A program made the position numbers and the translations under genes. From CAZZEX01 sp964653285 (lineage in GTDB: Bacteria; Chloroflexota; Anaerolineae; B4-G1): 64,000 bases of DNA. The stretch spans positions 15,571 through 79,570 of the forward strand of contig CAZZEX010000006.1 in assembly GCA_964653285.1 (NCBI GenBank), in the 5' to 3' direction. The notes below the pieces were generated by a model. That model was not told the origin of the DNA and did not search any database. It saw only the letters and a program-made list of their open reading frames with translations. Below are positions 47,374 to 55,682 of this stretch, in pieces; the stretch's first letter is position 1; the number at the start of each line of letters is the position of its first letter.

Positions 47374-50027
47374 CAGCCCTCCTCTTCCCCTTGTCTACTC
47401 GTTTCCCTCCGGCGTTCAGCAGCCAGCAGTTTTTCCAGCAATGCTTCCTCCTCCTCCCGCGTGCTCACCTTACCATCCAGCCGGGCGTCGCGCAGCGCAC
47501 CCAGCAGCCGGCCAAAGTGCGGGCCGGGCTTCAGTCCCATCGCTTTCAAGTCATCGCCGGTCAGTTCCGTCTCCGCCAGCCGCCACTCCGTCTGGTAGCG
47601 CAGCAGCCGCCCCCGTAGCCGCTTGCGGTCGGTGGCGACCCAGGCCACGGCCAGGACCCGGGCAGGGTATGGCTGCAGCAACCGGTAGACGGCGCTGGGC
47701 CGGCGTGCTTTCCCCAGTTGAGGCCAGGCGTTTTTCAGGCCGTGTAACAGACGCAAGTCTTCCGCGTCGTCTCGCACCACCTTCAGGCGGGCGATCAGGC
47801 TCTCCAACTCCTCGTCGTCAAGCCGGTATGCCAACAATGCCAGGTACAGGAAAGGGGTGTCACTAGCATCCAGCATCCAGTATCCAGTATCGAGCGTCCA
47901 GCGCCCGGCATCCAGCCGCTCTCGCAATGTCCGATACTTCTCGTGCAGCCACTTGTCACAACGCAGGCCGGGATGAATCTGGGCCAGCACACCCAGTTCG
48001 TCCAGGCGGCCCAACGCCCGTTCCGGCTCGGCCTCGCGGAAGTTCTGCTCCAGTTCATGGCGTATACGGTCACCGCTGACCCGTTTTAGCAGCGGCAATG
48101 CATCAGCGATCAGTTCCTCGCTGCGGGCATCAAGATGAAATCCCATCCGGCTCTCGAACCGCACGGCCCGCAGCATACGGGTGGGGTCGTCCACGAAACT
48201 GAGGCTATGCAGCACGCGGATGACGCCGTTGCGAAGGTCGGCCTCCCCGCCGTAAAAGTCCAGGAGTTCCCCCCAGTGATCCGGATCGAGGCAGATGGCG
48301 AGTGTGTTGATGGTGAAGTCGCGGCGGTGGAGGTCCTGCTTGACCGAACTGCGCTCCACCTGCGGCAGGGCAGTGGGATGGGTATAGAACTCGGTGCGCG
48401 CCGTCACGAAGTCTACGCTGGGCGGTAGTGTGTCGTCAGGAACGCGATCGGTGACCTGCCGCCAGACGCGCCGCGAAAGGAGCCACTTGGCAGTGCCGAA
48501 GCGTCTGTGGGTGCGTACCCGACCACCCAGGTTGGCGGCCAGGCGGCGAGCCAGCGCGATTCCGTCTCCCTCAATGACCATATCCACGTCCACGATAGGG
48601 TTGCCCAGCAGCATGTCTCGCACCAGCCCGCCGACGAAGTAGGGAACAAACCCCATCTCGTGGGCTTTCTGCGAGATACGGCGCACCAGGGCGAGCACCG
48701 GGGCTGAAAGGGCCTGCTCTAGCAGTACGGCAATTTCATGGCGACGGGGTGGGGTGGGAGGCGTGCCCCATAGCGTGATCAGGTCAGTGCGGGTGGCCAC
48801 TCCGACGATGCGGTCGCCCTCGACGACGGGAATCTGGCCCCAGCCGCTTTCGATCATCGCTCGTTGAAGGTACTCCACCGAATCGTGACTGCTGACGGTG
48901 ACGCTGCCGGCTTCCATCACCTGGGTGACGGGGACGCTGGTCATCTTGAACTGCAGCGCCCGGTCCACAGCCCGGCGGGTCAGTAGCCCGATCACGCGGC
49001 CCGCCACGACGACTGGGTATCCCTCGTGGCCGGTGCGCCGCATGCGCTCGGCGGCATCAGCGACCGTGTCCTCGGGAGAGAGCACCTGCACCCCCCGGGA
49101 CATCACCTGAGCGACGGTGATGCCTGCTCGCACGACTTCTGGTAGCAGGCGCAGCAGTTCCCCGCGTACCGCCTGTAGCGAGCGGTCGCGAATGTGCGCT
49201 GCGGCCGCCCGCTTGTGTCCCCCGCCGCCGAAGTGCCCTGCCACAGTGGAGACGTCAATGTCGTCGGTGGTGCTACGGGCGACGAGTTGGATGCGCTTAT
49301 CGAGGGAGACGAGCACAAACAGCGCCGATGGCTCCAGCAGTTCGCGCAGTTTGTGTGCCAGCGTCGAGATCTCCTCCGAGAACTCCGGCGCTTCGGCCCA
49401 GGCGACGATGATGGTATGGCCCTTGATCTCGTGGGTTTCGCTCTGTTCCAGCAACCGCTCGTAGAGTTCGCGCTGCTCAGGTGCAAGGGGGTGGTGAAGA
49501 AACTCGTTGGCGACGGCGAGACGGGCTCCCTGTTCCATCAGCCAGGCCGCCACCCGCACGTCGCGGGCGGTCGTCCCCTGGTATGAGAGGGATCCGGTGT
49601 CCTCGTAGATGCCCAGCAGCAACAACGTGGCTTCTATACTGGTCAGTTTGAAGGAACGCGCCGAAATCTCCTCGACCAGCAGCGTCGTCGTGGCCCCCAT
49701 CAACTCGCCGGAGTAGGTCCAGTGAGGAGGTAGTTCGCGGTCGAGTTCGTGGTGGTCAATGATGTCCACCCGCAGGTCATGCCCCATGCCCTTAAGCGTG
49801 GTCAGGCTCTGCGTGTCCACCAGGATGGCGCGCCTGATCTTGCAGTGGGGGAGGTCGTCGGGCTGGACGAAAGGGAGTTCAGCGCCGTAGAGAGCGATGA
49901 ATGCCCGCCCGTTGCGGTTGATGCGACGGGGCAGGACAGGCGTGGCGGCCGGGAATAGTTTACTCGCCCCCAGCAGGCTGGCAATGGCGTCAAAATCCGC
50001 GTTTTCGTGGGTCAGGATGACTTCCAT
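47373..50027 (-). CDS. DHH phosphoesterase-CBS-poly(A) polymerase fusion (tRNA nucleotidyltransferase)
   Basis: 884 residues from ATG 50027 (MEVILTHENADFDA), which starts the DHH fold; the frame to 50183 runs into the next gene. Order: DHH domain with D91-H92-H93 and DHHA1 text FGGGGHKRAAAAHI (to about 300), a pair of CBS domains (about 320-440), nucleotidyltransferase head with GGLVRDMLLGNPIVDVDM (about 460-480) and RNA-binding helices. In Aquifex and Deinococcus this fusion is the A-adding enzyme that completes tRNA CCA ends with a separate CC-adding enzyme. Residues 705-718 (RWTLDTGYWMLDAS) are translated spacer-type repeat. Confidence 0.88.
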   Translation of the reverse strand: MEVILTHENADFDAIASLLGASKLFPAATPVLPRRINRNGRAFIALYGAELPFVQPDDLPHCKIRRAILVDTQSLTTLKGMGHDLRVDIIDHHELDRELPPHWTYSGELMGATTTLLVEEISARSFKLTSIEATLLLLGIYEDTGSLSYQGTTARDVRVAAWLMEQGARLAVANEFLHHPLAPEQRELYERLLEQSETHEIKGHTIIVAWAEAPEFSEEISTLAHKLRELLEPSALFVLVSLDKRIQLVARSTTDDIDVSTVAGHFGGGGHKRAAAAHIRDRSLQAVRGELLRLLPEVVRAGITVAQVMSRGVQVLSPEDTVADAAERMRRTGHEGYPVVVAGRVIGLLTRRAVDRALQFKMTSVPVTQVMEAGSVTVSSHDSVEYLQRAMIESGWGQIPVVEGDRIVGVATRTDLITLWGTPPTPPRRHEIAVLLEQALSAPVLALVRRISQKAHEMGFVPYFVGGLVRDMLLGNPIVDVDMVIEGDGIALARRLAANLGGRVRTHRRFGTAKWLLSRRVWRQVTDRVPDDTLPPSVDFVTARTEFYTHPTALPQVERSSVKQDLHRRDFTINTLAICLDPDHWGELLDFYGGEADLRNGVIRVLHSLSFVDDPTRMLRAVRFESRMGFHLDARSEELIADALPLLKRVSGDRIRHELEQNFREAEPERALGRLDELGVLAQIHPGLRCDKWLHEKYRTLRERLDAGRWTLDTGYWMLDASDTPFLYLALLAYRLDDEELESLIARLKVVRDDAEDLRLLHGLKNAWPQLGKARRPSAVYRLLQPYPARVLAVAWVATDRKRLRGRLLRYQTEWRLAETELTGDDLKAMGLKPGPHFGRLLGALRDARLDGKVSTREEEEALLEKLLAAERRRETSRQGEEEG
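47873..47915. repeat. Spacer-type short-period repeat inside the DHH-fusion gene
   Basis: CATCCAGCATCCAGTATCCA then GTATCGAGCGTCCAG forms a period-7/8 array like the spacer at 29626-29654. It lies in a variable loop of the RNA-binding part and keeps the reading frame. Confidence 0.7.
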
Positions 50028-50107
50028 GGAACGTAAAACGTGATGCGTGAAGCGCAAAATGTCCCGTTCTGGCTCTCTGCCGCACCTTGCTTGGACAGAT
50101 GGAAGCG

Positions 50108-50353
50108 TCAACAAGTTGACGCCGGCCGTGAGAGAGGAACTACTGGTACGGCAACGCTGACTACCTCGCTGGGATGCAACCACAGATAATCTCGGACTTC
50201 TAAATTCATCCGGTCAAGCTCAGCCAGGTAGCCACTAACCGACAACCGATAATTTGCCGGGTTAGTTTCAACCTGTCGCAGGTGGGCCACCTGTCGCTGA
50301 AAGTATCTAATTCGTTCCAGAGTCACCTGGAGTTCCTGGTCATTCCTAATCAT
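50108..50353 (-). CDS. Small protein paired with a nucleotidyltransferase; antitoxin candidate
   Basis: 81 residues: a helical N-terminus (ELQVTLERIRYFQRQVAHLR), then VETNPANYRLSVSGYLAEL and DRMNLEVRDYLWLHPSEV. Proteins with this text are small partners often found beside nucleotidyltransferase-like genes. It overlaps the upstream gene by eight bases. Assignment as antitoxin rests on context only. The 80-base gap to 50027 has ACGTAAAACGTGATGCGTG-type short repeats. Confidence 0.55.
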   Translation of the reverse strand: MIRNDQELQVTLERIRYFQRQVAHLRQVETNPANYRLSVSGYLAELDRMNLEVRDYLWLHPSEVVSVAVPVVPLSRPASTC

Positions 50354-50792
50354 TTTTGATCACCTCGACAATTCCTCGCTTTGTGCCATCGCGCTTGATC
50401 TGCCAGTATTCCACCGTTGCTTTCTCCTCATCAAGAGCAGCCAACCGCCGTATCCAAAAGATGCTGGCGCCCTCATAGTTCTGGGCCGCTATATGGTCAA
50501 AAATGAGGGCTGCTTCATCAGACAATTGGCTGGCATCAAAGGTGTCCTCCATCAGGAGAAAGATGTCAACATCCCCTGGAGCAGGTTTAGCGGTGACAAA
50601 TGAGCCAAAGATGATGAAGCGAGCCAGATGGCCAGTTTGAGATGCCAAGATATAGATGCGCTCCAACCGCCGGGCCGTAATGCGGCGCCAGGGCGTGCCT
50701 TTGCCAAAATGCTCAATCACCTCGGCTAGAGTAGCCTGGTAGATACCGGGGGGCAGGTCGCCGTCGTCGTTGAAATCGGGCCAGTCTTTCAT
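50346..50792 (-). CDS. MNT-like nucleotidyltransferase (DUF6932-type)
   Basis: 148 residues. RFIIFGSFVTAKPAPGDVDI shows the G-S-x(n)-D-x-D minimal nucleotidyltransferase pattern, with D in DVDIF. The first 60 residues are a helical substrate-binding part (NDDGDLPPGIYQATLAEVIEHFG). Similar proteins occur in toxin-antitoxin-like pairs where the enzyme adds nucleotides to a partner or tRNA. A promoter lies 50 bases upstream. Confidence 0.65.
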   Translation of the reverse strand: MKDWPDFNDDGDLPPGIYQATLAEVIEHFGKGTPWRRITARRLERIYILASQTGHLARFIIFGSFVTAKPAPGDVDIFLLMEDTFDASQLSDEAALIFDHIAAQNYEGASIFWIRRLAALDEEKATVEYWQIKRDGTKRGIVEVIKND

Positions 50793-50841
50793 TGAACAGT
50801 TCTCCCACGCAAGAGGACTATCTGGCTTTCACCCTCTACTG

Positions 50842-50869
50842 ATTATAGCCAACCTGGCGAGGAGGTCAA
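50842..50869 (-). promoter_or_regulatory. Promoter of the nucleotidyltransferase pair
   Basis: On the minus strand TTGACC (50869-50864), a 16-base spacer and perfect TATAAT (50847-50842). Confidence 0.65.
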
Positions 50870-50879
50870 GCCGGGGATG

Positions 50880-50907
50880 TTGACCGGAGCGGAAGAAGGA
50901 CTATAAT
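50880..50907 (+). promoter_or_regulatory. Promoter of ltaE
   Basis: TTGACC (50880-50885), a 16-base spacer and perfect TATAAT (50902-50907), back to back with the previous promoter. Leader of about 24 bases with GGGAGGTG before ATG 50937. Confidence 0.68.
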
Positions 50908-50936
50908 CTGTGCATCATAACCTGGGAGGTGAATAG

Positions 50937-51965
50937 ATGAGGATCATTGATCTGCGCAGCGACACAGTGACGCATCCGACGCCAGCGATGCGAGAGGCGA
51001 TGTATCGGGCGGAGGTGGGCGACGACGTCTACGGAGAGGACCCCACCGTCAACCGGCTGGAACGCATGGCGGCGGAGCGGCTGGGGAAGGAGGCGGCGCT
51101 GTTCGTCGTCAGCGGCACGATGGGCAACCTGGTGGCGCTTCTGACCCACTGCGGGCGGGGCGACGAGGTCATCCTGGGCGATCGCTGCCACACTTTCCTC
51201 TTCGAGCAGGGTGGGATGGCGGCGCTGGGGGGTATCACGCCCCACACCATCCCCAACCAGCCCGATGGCACACTGTGTCTGGAGGACATTGAGGAGGCGA
51301 TGCGGGAGGATAACGTCCACTTCCCCCGCACGCGGCTGGTCTGCCTGGAGAACACGCACAACATGTGCAACGGCACGCCGCTGACAGCGGAGTATACCGC
51401 GCAGGTCTGTGCGCTGGCCCACGCCCATGGCCTGCAGGTGCACCTGGATGGGGCGCGCGTCTTCAACGCGGCGGCGGCGCTGGGGGTGGACGTGTGGGAA
51501 TTGGTACGGGAGGTAGACTCGGTGATGTTCTGCCTCTCGAAGGGGCTGTGCGCGCCGGTGGGCTCGCTCCTGTGTGGCAGCGCCGACTTCATCGCCGAGG
51601 CGCGGCGGGCGCGGAAGGTGGTGGGCGGCGGGATGCGCCAGGCGGGGATATTGGCAGCGGCAGGCATCGTCGCGCTGGAGGAGATCGTCCCCCGGCTGGG
51701 AGAGGATCACGTCCGGGCGCGGCGACTGGCGGAGGGGTTGGCGGACATACCCGGCGTAGAGGTCGCCCCGATGACGACGAACATCCTCTACTTCTGGCTG
51801 ACGGAGGAAGTATCGAAGACGCCGGAGGAGGTGGAGGACGCGCTGGCAGAACGAGGCGTGTTGGTATTGGGACGAGAACTTGGCCGCTTCCGGGCGGTGA
51901 CGCACTACTGGATCGGCGATGAGGACATCAAGGGGGCTATCGAAGCAATGCGGGAAGTGGTATAA
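50937..51965 (+). CDS. ltaE: Low-specificity L-threonine aldolase
   Basis: 342 residues. The opening IDLRSDTVTHPTPAMREAM and DDVYGEDPTVNRLE are characteristic. The PLP lysine is K202 in CLSKGLCAPVGS. HLDGARVFNA gives the PLP-binding Asp and Arg. It splits threonine or allo-threonine to glycine and acetaldehyde. The gene stands alone between divergent and convergent neighbours. Confidence 0.93.
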   Translation: MRIIDLRSDTVTHPTPAMREAMYRAEVGDDVYGEDPTVNRLERMAAERLGKEAALFVVSGTMGNLVALLTHCGRGDEVILGDRCHTFLFEQGGMAALGGITPHTIPNQPDGTLCLEDIEEAMREDNVHFPRTRLVCLENTHNMCNGTPLTAEYTAQVCALAHAHGLQVHLDGARVFNAAAALGVDVWELVREVDSVMFCLSKGLCAPVGSLLCGSADFIAEARRARKVVGGGMRQAGILAAAGIVALEEIVPRLGEDHVRARRLAEGLADIPGVEVAPMTTNILYFWLTEEVSKTPEEVEDALAERGVLVLGRELGRFRAVTHYWIGDEDIKGAIEAMREVV

Positions 51966-52005
51966 CTGACTTAGCACATCTTCAGGAGGATATGGCAAGA
52001 GGGCC

Positions 52006-54447
52006 TTAATGCCCGCTGTAAAGTGCCCGGTAGACGGCGAAATGCTCCTTGATGCGCTGGATGTAGAGGCGCGGTTCGCCCAGGGTGATTAGTTCCAGGA
52101 ACAGGTCGGGGTCGTCGCCAGCGCTCTCCAGCCAGCGCTCGGCGCGGAATGGGCCGCCGTTGTAAGCCGCCAGTGCCACGTCGATCCGGCCGTCGAAGCG
52201 GTCGCGCTGCTGCGCCAGGTAGTAGGTGCCGAAACGCAGGCTGACGTAGGGGCGATACAGGTCGGCGGTCTCATAGCCCGGCGGCCAGCCCAGTTCAGCG
52301 GCAATCTGCGCGCCGGTGGGGGGAATTACCTGCATCAGCCCGTGCGCACTGGCCGTGGACGTGGCGAGGCTCTCAAAGAGACTCTCCTGCCGAACGAGGG
52401 CGAAGACAAGAAGTGGGGCGAGCCCGCTCTCGCGGGCATTTTGCAGCCCCAGGTCTTCGTAGTAGGTGGGATAGACCAGGCGTGCGATGAAGGCAGGGGC
52501 ATCGAGGACGGTGTCGGCCGGGGAGAGGTACACGATCCTCGCGGCGCAGAGGATGGAGGAGCGGTAGAGACCGATGTCACGGTAGAGGAGCGCCAGTCGG
52601 TATTGAACCAGTGTGTCCGACCTGGTGGCATAGCGGAGAGCCTCCAGTTCCCACTTTGCCTCCTCGAAGCGGCCCAGCCGCCACAACTCCAGGCCACGCT
52701 GGAGGCGAGGATCGGCGGCAAGATCGAAGTCAAGTTCGCCTAATCGTGTGGCCGTGTCCAGTCCCAGCCACCCTGCCAGCCAGTCCTCCGCCTCGGCCTG
52801 GGCAGCGACTGCGCCGTGGACGGGCTTGTACCAGGTGGGCGGGAAAGGCGGGGAGAGCGGGTCAGCGGACAGGTCAGCGGCGCGCAGGCCGTAGTAGCCA
52901 AGAGGGGCCGCGGCGCTGGCCTCCTCAAAGGCGGCCTCGGCTGCCTCCGGGGCACCCTGAGCCAGGCGGAGTTTGCCCAGCCAGAGGAGGGCGGCGGGGC
53001 GACAGGGGGAGTTGGGATAGATACTGGCCAGCGTGTCCCAGGCGACGGCGGCGTCCACGAACTCACCCAGTTGATAGGATTGCAGCCCGCTGCGGAAGAG
53101 GGCCAGGGGACCGTAGTCAGAATCGGGATACCGGACGTGACAGTCAAGATAGGCTTCGGCAGCCGCCTTTAATTCTCTGTTGCGCTCCAGGAGTTGGGCC
53201 GCCTTCCAAAGCGCCTCCGCCGCACGGGGATGGTCAGGAGCGGTCTCAGCGAACTGTCCGTAGGTTTCAACGGCCGCGTCCACGTCCTCCGCGTCGGCGT
53301 ACGCCTCGGCCAGGCCCATCCAACCGTCAACCCAGTGCTCGTTCTCTGGGTGGGTCTCAATCAGCGTCTGGAATTCCCCGGCGGCTAGCTTGGGGCTGCC
53401 GGCGGCCAGATACGACAGGCCCGCGTACCAGTGGGCGTCGCCGGAGTGAGCCTCGGGGTGGGCGCGGATGTAGCGGTAGAGGGCTTCGACCGCCGGGCCG
53501 TAGGCTTCCCCATAGTAGTCCACCACGCCGCGCAGGAAGTCGTCCACCGGGTGTCCGGCCTCCACCAATTCGACCAGCGAGAGGTAGGCGTAGTGCTCGG
53601 TGGGGTACGTCTCGACGATGGCCAGGTGGCGGTCGTAGCCAGCCTCGGTCTCCCCGGCCAGAATGAGGGTCTCAGCGGCCTGGTGCTCAATGCGGGCGCG
53701 GTAGGCGCGTATCTGTGCCATATCGAGGATAGCGTCGTATTGGGCGACGGCGGCGGGGTAATTCTGCAGGGCGACGTGGACGAGAGCCAGTTTCTCGCGC
53801 ACGCCGACCTCGAAGGAGCGGTCGGGAGCGTCGGCGATAGCGGCCTCGTAGACTTCAGTGGCGGGTAGGGTCGCGCCGCTCGCGTAGAGGGCGTCTCCCA
53901 GCGACTCGTTGACGTATGCGGTGATGACCGTCCCGGCCGATAGGTAAGCACGGTACTCTTCAGTCGCCGTCAGTGGGTCACCCGCACTGACCAGGGCCTC
54001 GGCCAGCAGGAAGTGAGCGTCGGGGGCCAGGTCGTTTTCGGGGTGGGCGGCGAGAAAATCGCGGAAGGCGTCGGCGGCCCTGGAGTCATCTCCGTCGCGC
54101 AGGTAGGCCATGCCCAGACCAAGGCGGGCCTGCGCGTCGGTTTCCTCGTCGAGGGAGAGGGCAAGCAGACGGCGGTAGATTTCGGCGCCGGTCTCGTAGT
54201 CGCCGCCCTGCATCGCCCGCGCGGCGTCAGAAAGCCATTCGCCTGGGTCGGGGGTGGGGGTAGGAGTGTGTGTGGGTGTGGGTGTGGGCGTTTGGGTGGG
54301 TGTGGGTGTGGGGGTAGGCGTGAGGGTGGGGGTGGGGGTATCGGTGGCGAAAAGCGATGGCAGCGTCAGGTCGAAGGGCACGTTGCAGGCCAGCGCGGCC
54401 ACGAGGAGTATGAATAGGATCCAGAGGACCAGTTTCGGTCGGCGCAT
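52006..54447 (-). CDS. Lipoprotein lytic transglycosylase with TPR superhelix (Slt70-like)
   Basis: 813 residues from ATG 54447. Lipobox LLVAALAC gives a lipoprotein, followed by a Thr-Pro repeat linker (about 34-70). A long TPR array (about 75-600) precedes the SLT domain; the catalytic Glu is E688 in VRQESLFESLATS, with AHGLMQVIPPTGAQIA and AAYNGGPFRAERW. It cleaves murein with formation of 1,6-anhydro ends, outside the membrane. The promoter -10 box lies six bases before ATG, so the transcript probably starts at the start codon (leaderless). Confidence 0.9.
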   Translation of the reverse strand: MRRPKLVLWILFILLVAALACNVPFDLTLPSLFATDTPTPTLTPTPTPTPTQTPTPTPTHTPTPTPDPGEWLSDAARAMQGGDYETGAEIYRRLLALSLDEETDAQARLGLGMAYLRDGDDSRAADAFRDFLAAHPENDLAPDAHFLLAEALVSAGDPLTATEEYRAYLSAGTVITAYVNESLGDALYASGATLPATEVYEAAIADAPDRSFEVGVREKLALVHVALQNYPAAVAQYDAILDMAQIRAYRARIEHQAAETLILAGETEAGYDRHLAIVETYPTEHYAYLSLVELVEAGHPVDDFLRGVVDYYGEAYGPAVEALYRYIRAHPEAHSGDAHWYAGLSYLAAGSPKLAAGEFQTLIETHPENEHWVDGWMGLAEAYADAEDVDAAVETYGQFAETAPDHPRAAEALWKAAQLLERNRELKAAAEAYLDCHVRYPDSDYGPLALFRSGLQSYQLGEFVDAAVAWDTLASIYPNSPCRPAALLWLGKLRLAQGAPEAAEAAFEEASAAAPLGYYGLRAADLSADPLSPPFPPTWYKPVHGAVAAQAEAEDWLAGWLGLDTATRLGELDFDLAADPRLQRGLELWRLGRFEEAKWELEALRYATRSDTLVQYRLALLYRDIGLYRSSILCAARIVYLSPADTVLDAPAFIARLVYPTYYEDLGLQNARESGLAPLLVFALVRQESLFESLATSTASAHGLMQVIPPTGAQIAAELGWPPGYETADLYRPYVSLRFGTYYLAQQRDRFDGRIDVALAAYNGGPFRAERWLESAGDDPDLFLELITLGEPRLYIQRIKEHFAVYRALYSGH

Positions 54448-54453
54448 GGTCCT

Positions 54454-54482
54454 ATTATCGCCGGAGGAGAAGGGTTTGTCAA
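54454..54482 (-). promoter_or_regulatory. Promoter giving a leaderless transglycosylase mRNA
   Basis: On the minus strand TTGACA (54482-54477), a 17-base spacer and GATAAT (54459-54454), then AGGACC and ATG 54447. A start 6-7 bases after the -10 box falls on the A of ATG. Confidence 0.68.
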
Positions 54483-54613
54483 CACACAGCGCAGGCACGC
54501 GTGCCTTTCAGTTTGAGGGCGAGTCGACCGCACCAGCCTGAAGCGCCGGTGCTAGACAGCCTCGCTAATGGGGAAAACCGTCCAGCACCGCCTGCTTACG
54601 GCGGCGTGCGCTG

Positions 54614-54627
54614 GGCAAACGTTTGCC
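54614..54627. promoter_or_regulatory. Perfect 14-bp palindrome, LacI/PurR-type operator candidate
   Basis: GGCAAACGTTTGCC reads the same on both strands. GCAAACGTTTGC with a central CG is the classic half-site pair of LacI/GalR-family regulators such as PurR. It lies between the divergent transglycosylase and ABC exporter genes, 90 bases upstream of the latter's promoter. No regulator gene is in the window. The rest of 54448-54773 shows no gene. Confidence 0.5.
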
Positions 54628-54703
54628 TGTCCCAGAATTGAAATGCACCCCGCAGGCATCGCCGTGGCCGTCTAAGAGTGCTCTCCTGGGAGGGCAACAC
54701 GGG

Positions 54704-54732
54704 TTGACAAAATGGCAATGATGATGCAGAAT
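54704..54732 (+). promoter_or_regulatory. Promoter of the ABC exporter genes
   Basis: TTGACA (54704-54709), a 17-base spacer and CAGAAT (54727-54732), about 35 bases before ATG 54774. Confidence 0.5.
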
Positions 54733-54773
54733 GTGGGCATGTGTGTGAGAACTGTGATCGAGTGGCTGCGCCA

Positions 54774-55682
54774 ATGACGCTGGTTGTCGAGGTGGAGGGG
54801 CTGACCAAAACCTACGGTCCCCTGACTGCCGTGGATCATATCTCCTTCAAGGTGCAGACGGGGGAGGTCTTCGCCCTGCTGGGGCCCAACGGGGCCGGGA
54901 AGACGACCACCATCCGTATGCTGACCGGCCTGACGCGCCCCACCTCGGGCCGGGCCCGGGTGCTGGGGCTCGACCTGGCGCGGGAACTGCCCCGCATCAA
55001 GAAGCAGATAGGGGTGGTGCCAGAGCAATCGAATCTCTACGACGAACTCACCGCTCGCGACAACCTGCTCTTCGTGGCTTCCCTCTACGGCGTCCCCCGG
55101 CGGGAGCGGGGACTGCGGGCCGACGAACTCCTGCGCCGCTTCCGCCTGGAGGAAAAGCGAGGCGCGTTCTTTGCGAGACTCTCGCGGGGGATGAAGCGAG
55201 CGCTGACGGTGGCCGCCGCTCTGATCCACCACCCCCGCCTCCTCTTCCTGGACGAGCCGACGGTGGGGCTGGACGTGGTCAGTGCCCATGGCCTGCGCGC
55301 TCTTGTCGGGCGGCTGCGGGAGGAGGGGGTGACTGTCTTCCTGACCACCCATTATCTGGAGGAGGCAGAGCGGCTGGCTGACCGGGTGGCTCTGCTGGTG
55401 CGCGGGCGCATCGTGGCGCTGGACACGGTCGAGGGGCTCAAGGCCCACGTCAAGCAAAGGGCCGCGGTCGAGATGTACCTGACCAGCGCGATGGGTCAGG
55501 AGCGACTGCGGTTCCATGGCGAGAGCGTGGAGGCCGCCCTGCACGCCGCCATGACTCACGCCGAGGCAGAAGGAAAGCGGGTGATGACCGTGAATACACT
55601 GCAGCCCACGCTGGAAGACGCCTTCATCCAACTGACCGGGCTCAGCGCGGAGATGATGCAGGTGGAGAAGGAAGGACGGTGA
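54774..55682 (+). CDS. ABC exporter ATPase (DrrA-like)
   Basis: 302 residues from ATG 54774; the frame from 54741 is unmatched. Walker A GPNGAGKTTTIRM (about 38-50), Q-loop near 85 (GVVPEQSNLYDELT), signature LSRGMKRALTVAAAL and Walker B LLFLDEPTVGLD, H-loop TTHYLEEAERLADR. A C-terminal domain follows, as in drug and polysaccharide exporters. It overlaps the permease start by one base. Confidence 0.92.
   Translation: MTLVVEVEGLTKTYGPLTAVDHISFKVQTGEVFALLGPNGAGKTTTIRMLTGLTRPTSGRARVLGLDLARELPRIKKQIGVVPEQSNLYDELTARDNLLFVASLYGVPRRERGLRADELLRRFRLEEKRGAFFARLSRGMKRALTVAAALIHHPRLLFLDEPTVGLDVVSAHGLRALVGRLREEGVTVFLTTHYLEEAERLADRVALLVRGRIVALDTVEGLKAHVKQRAAVEMYLTSAMGQERLRFHGESVEAALHAAMTHAEAEGKRVMTVNTLQPTLEDAFIQLTGLSAEMMQVEKEGR

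Noticed and set aside
50901..51998. Minus-strand frame of 365 codons
   Set aside because: Antisense shadow of ltaE, rich in Arg, His and Pro with no recognised motif.
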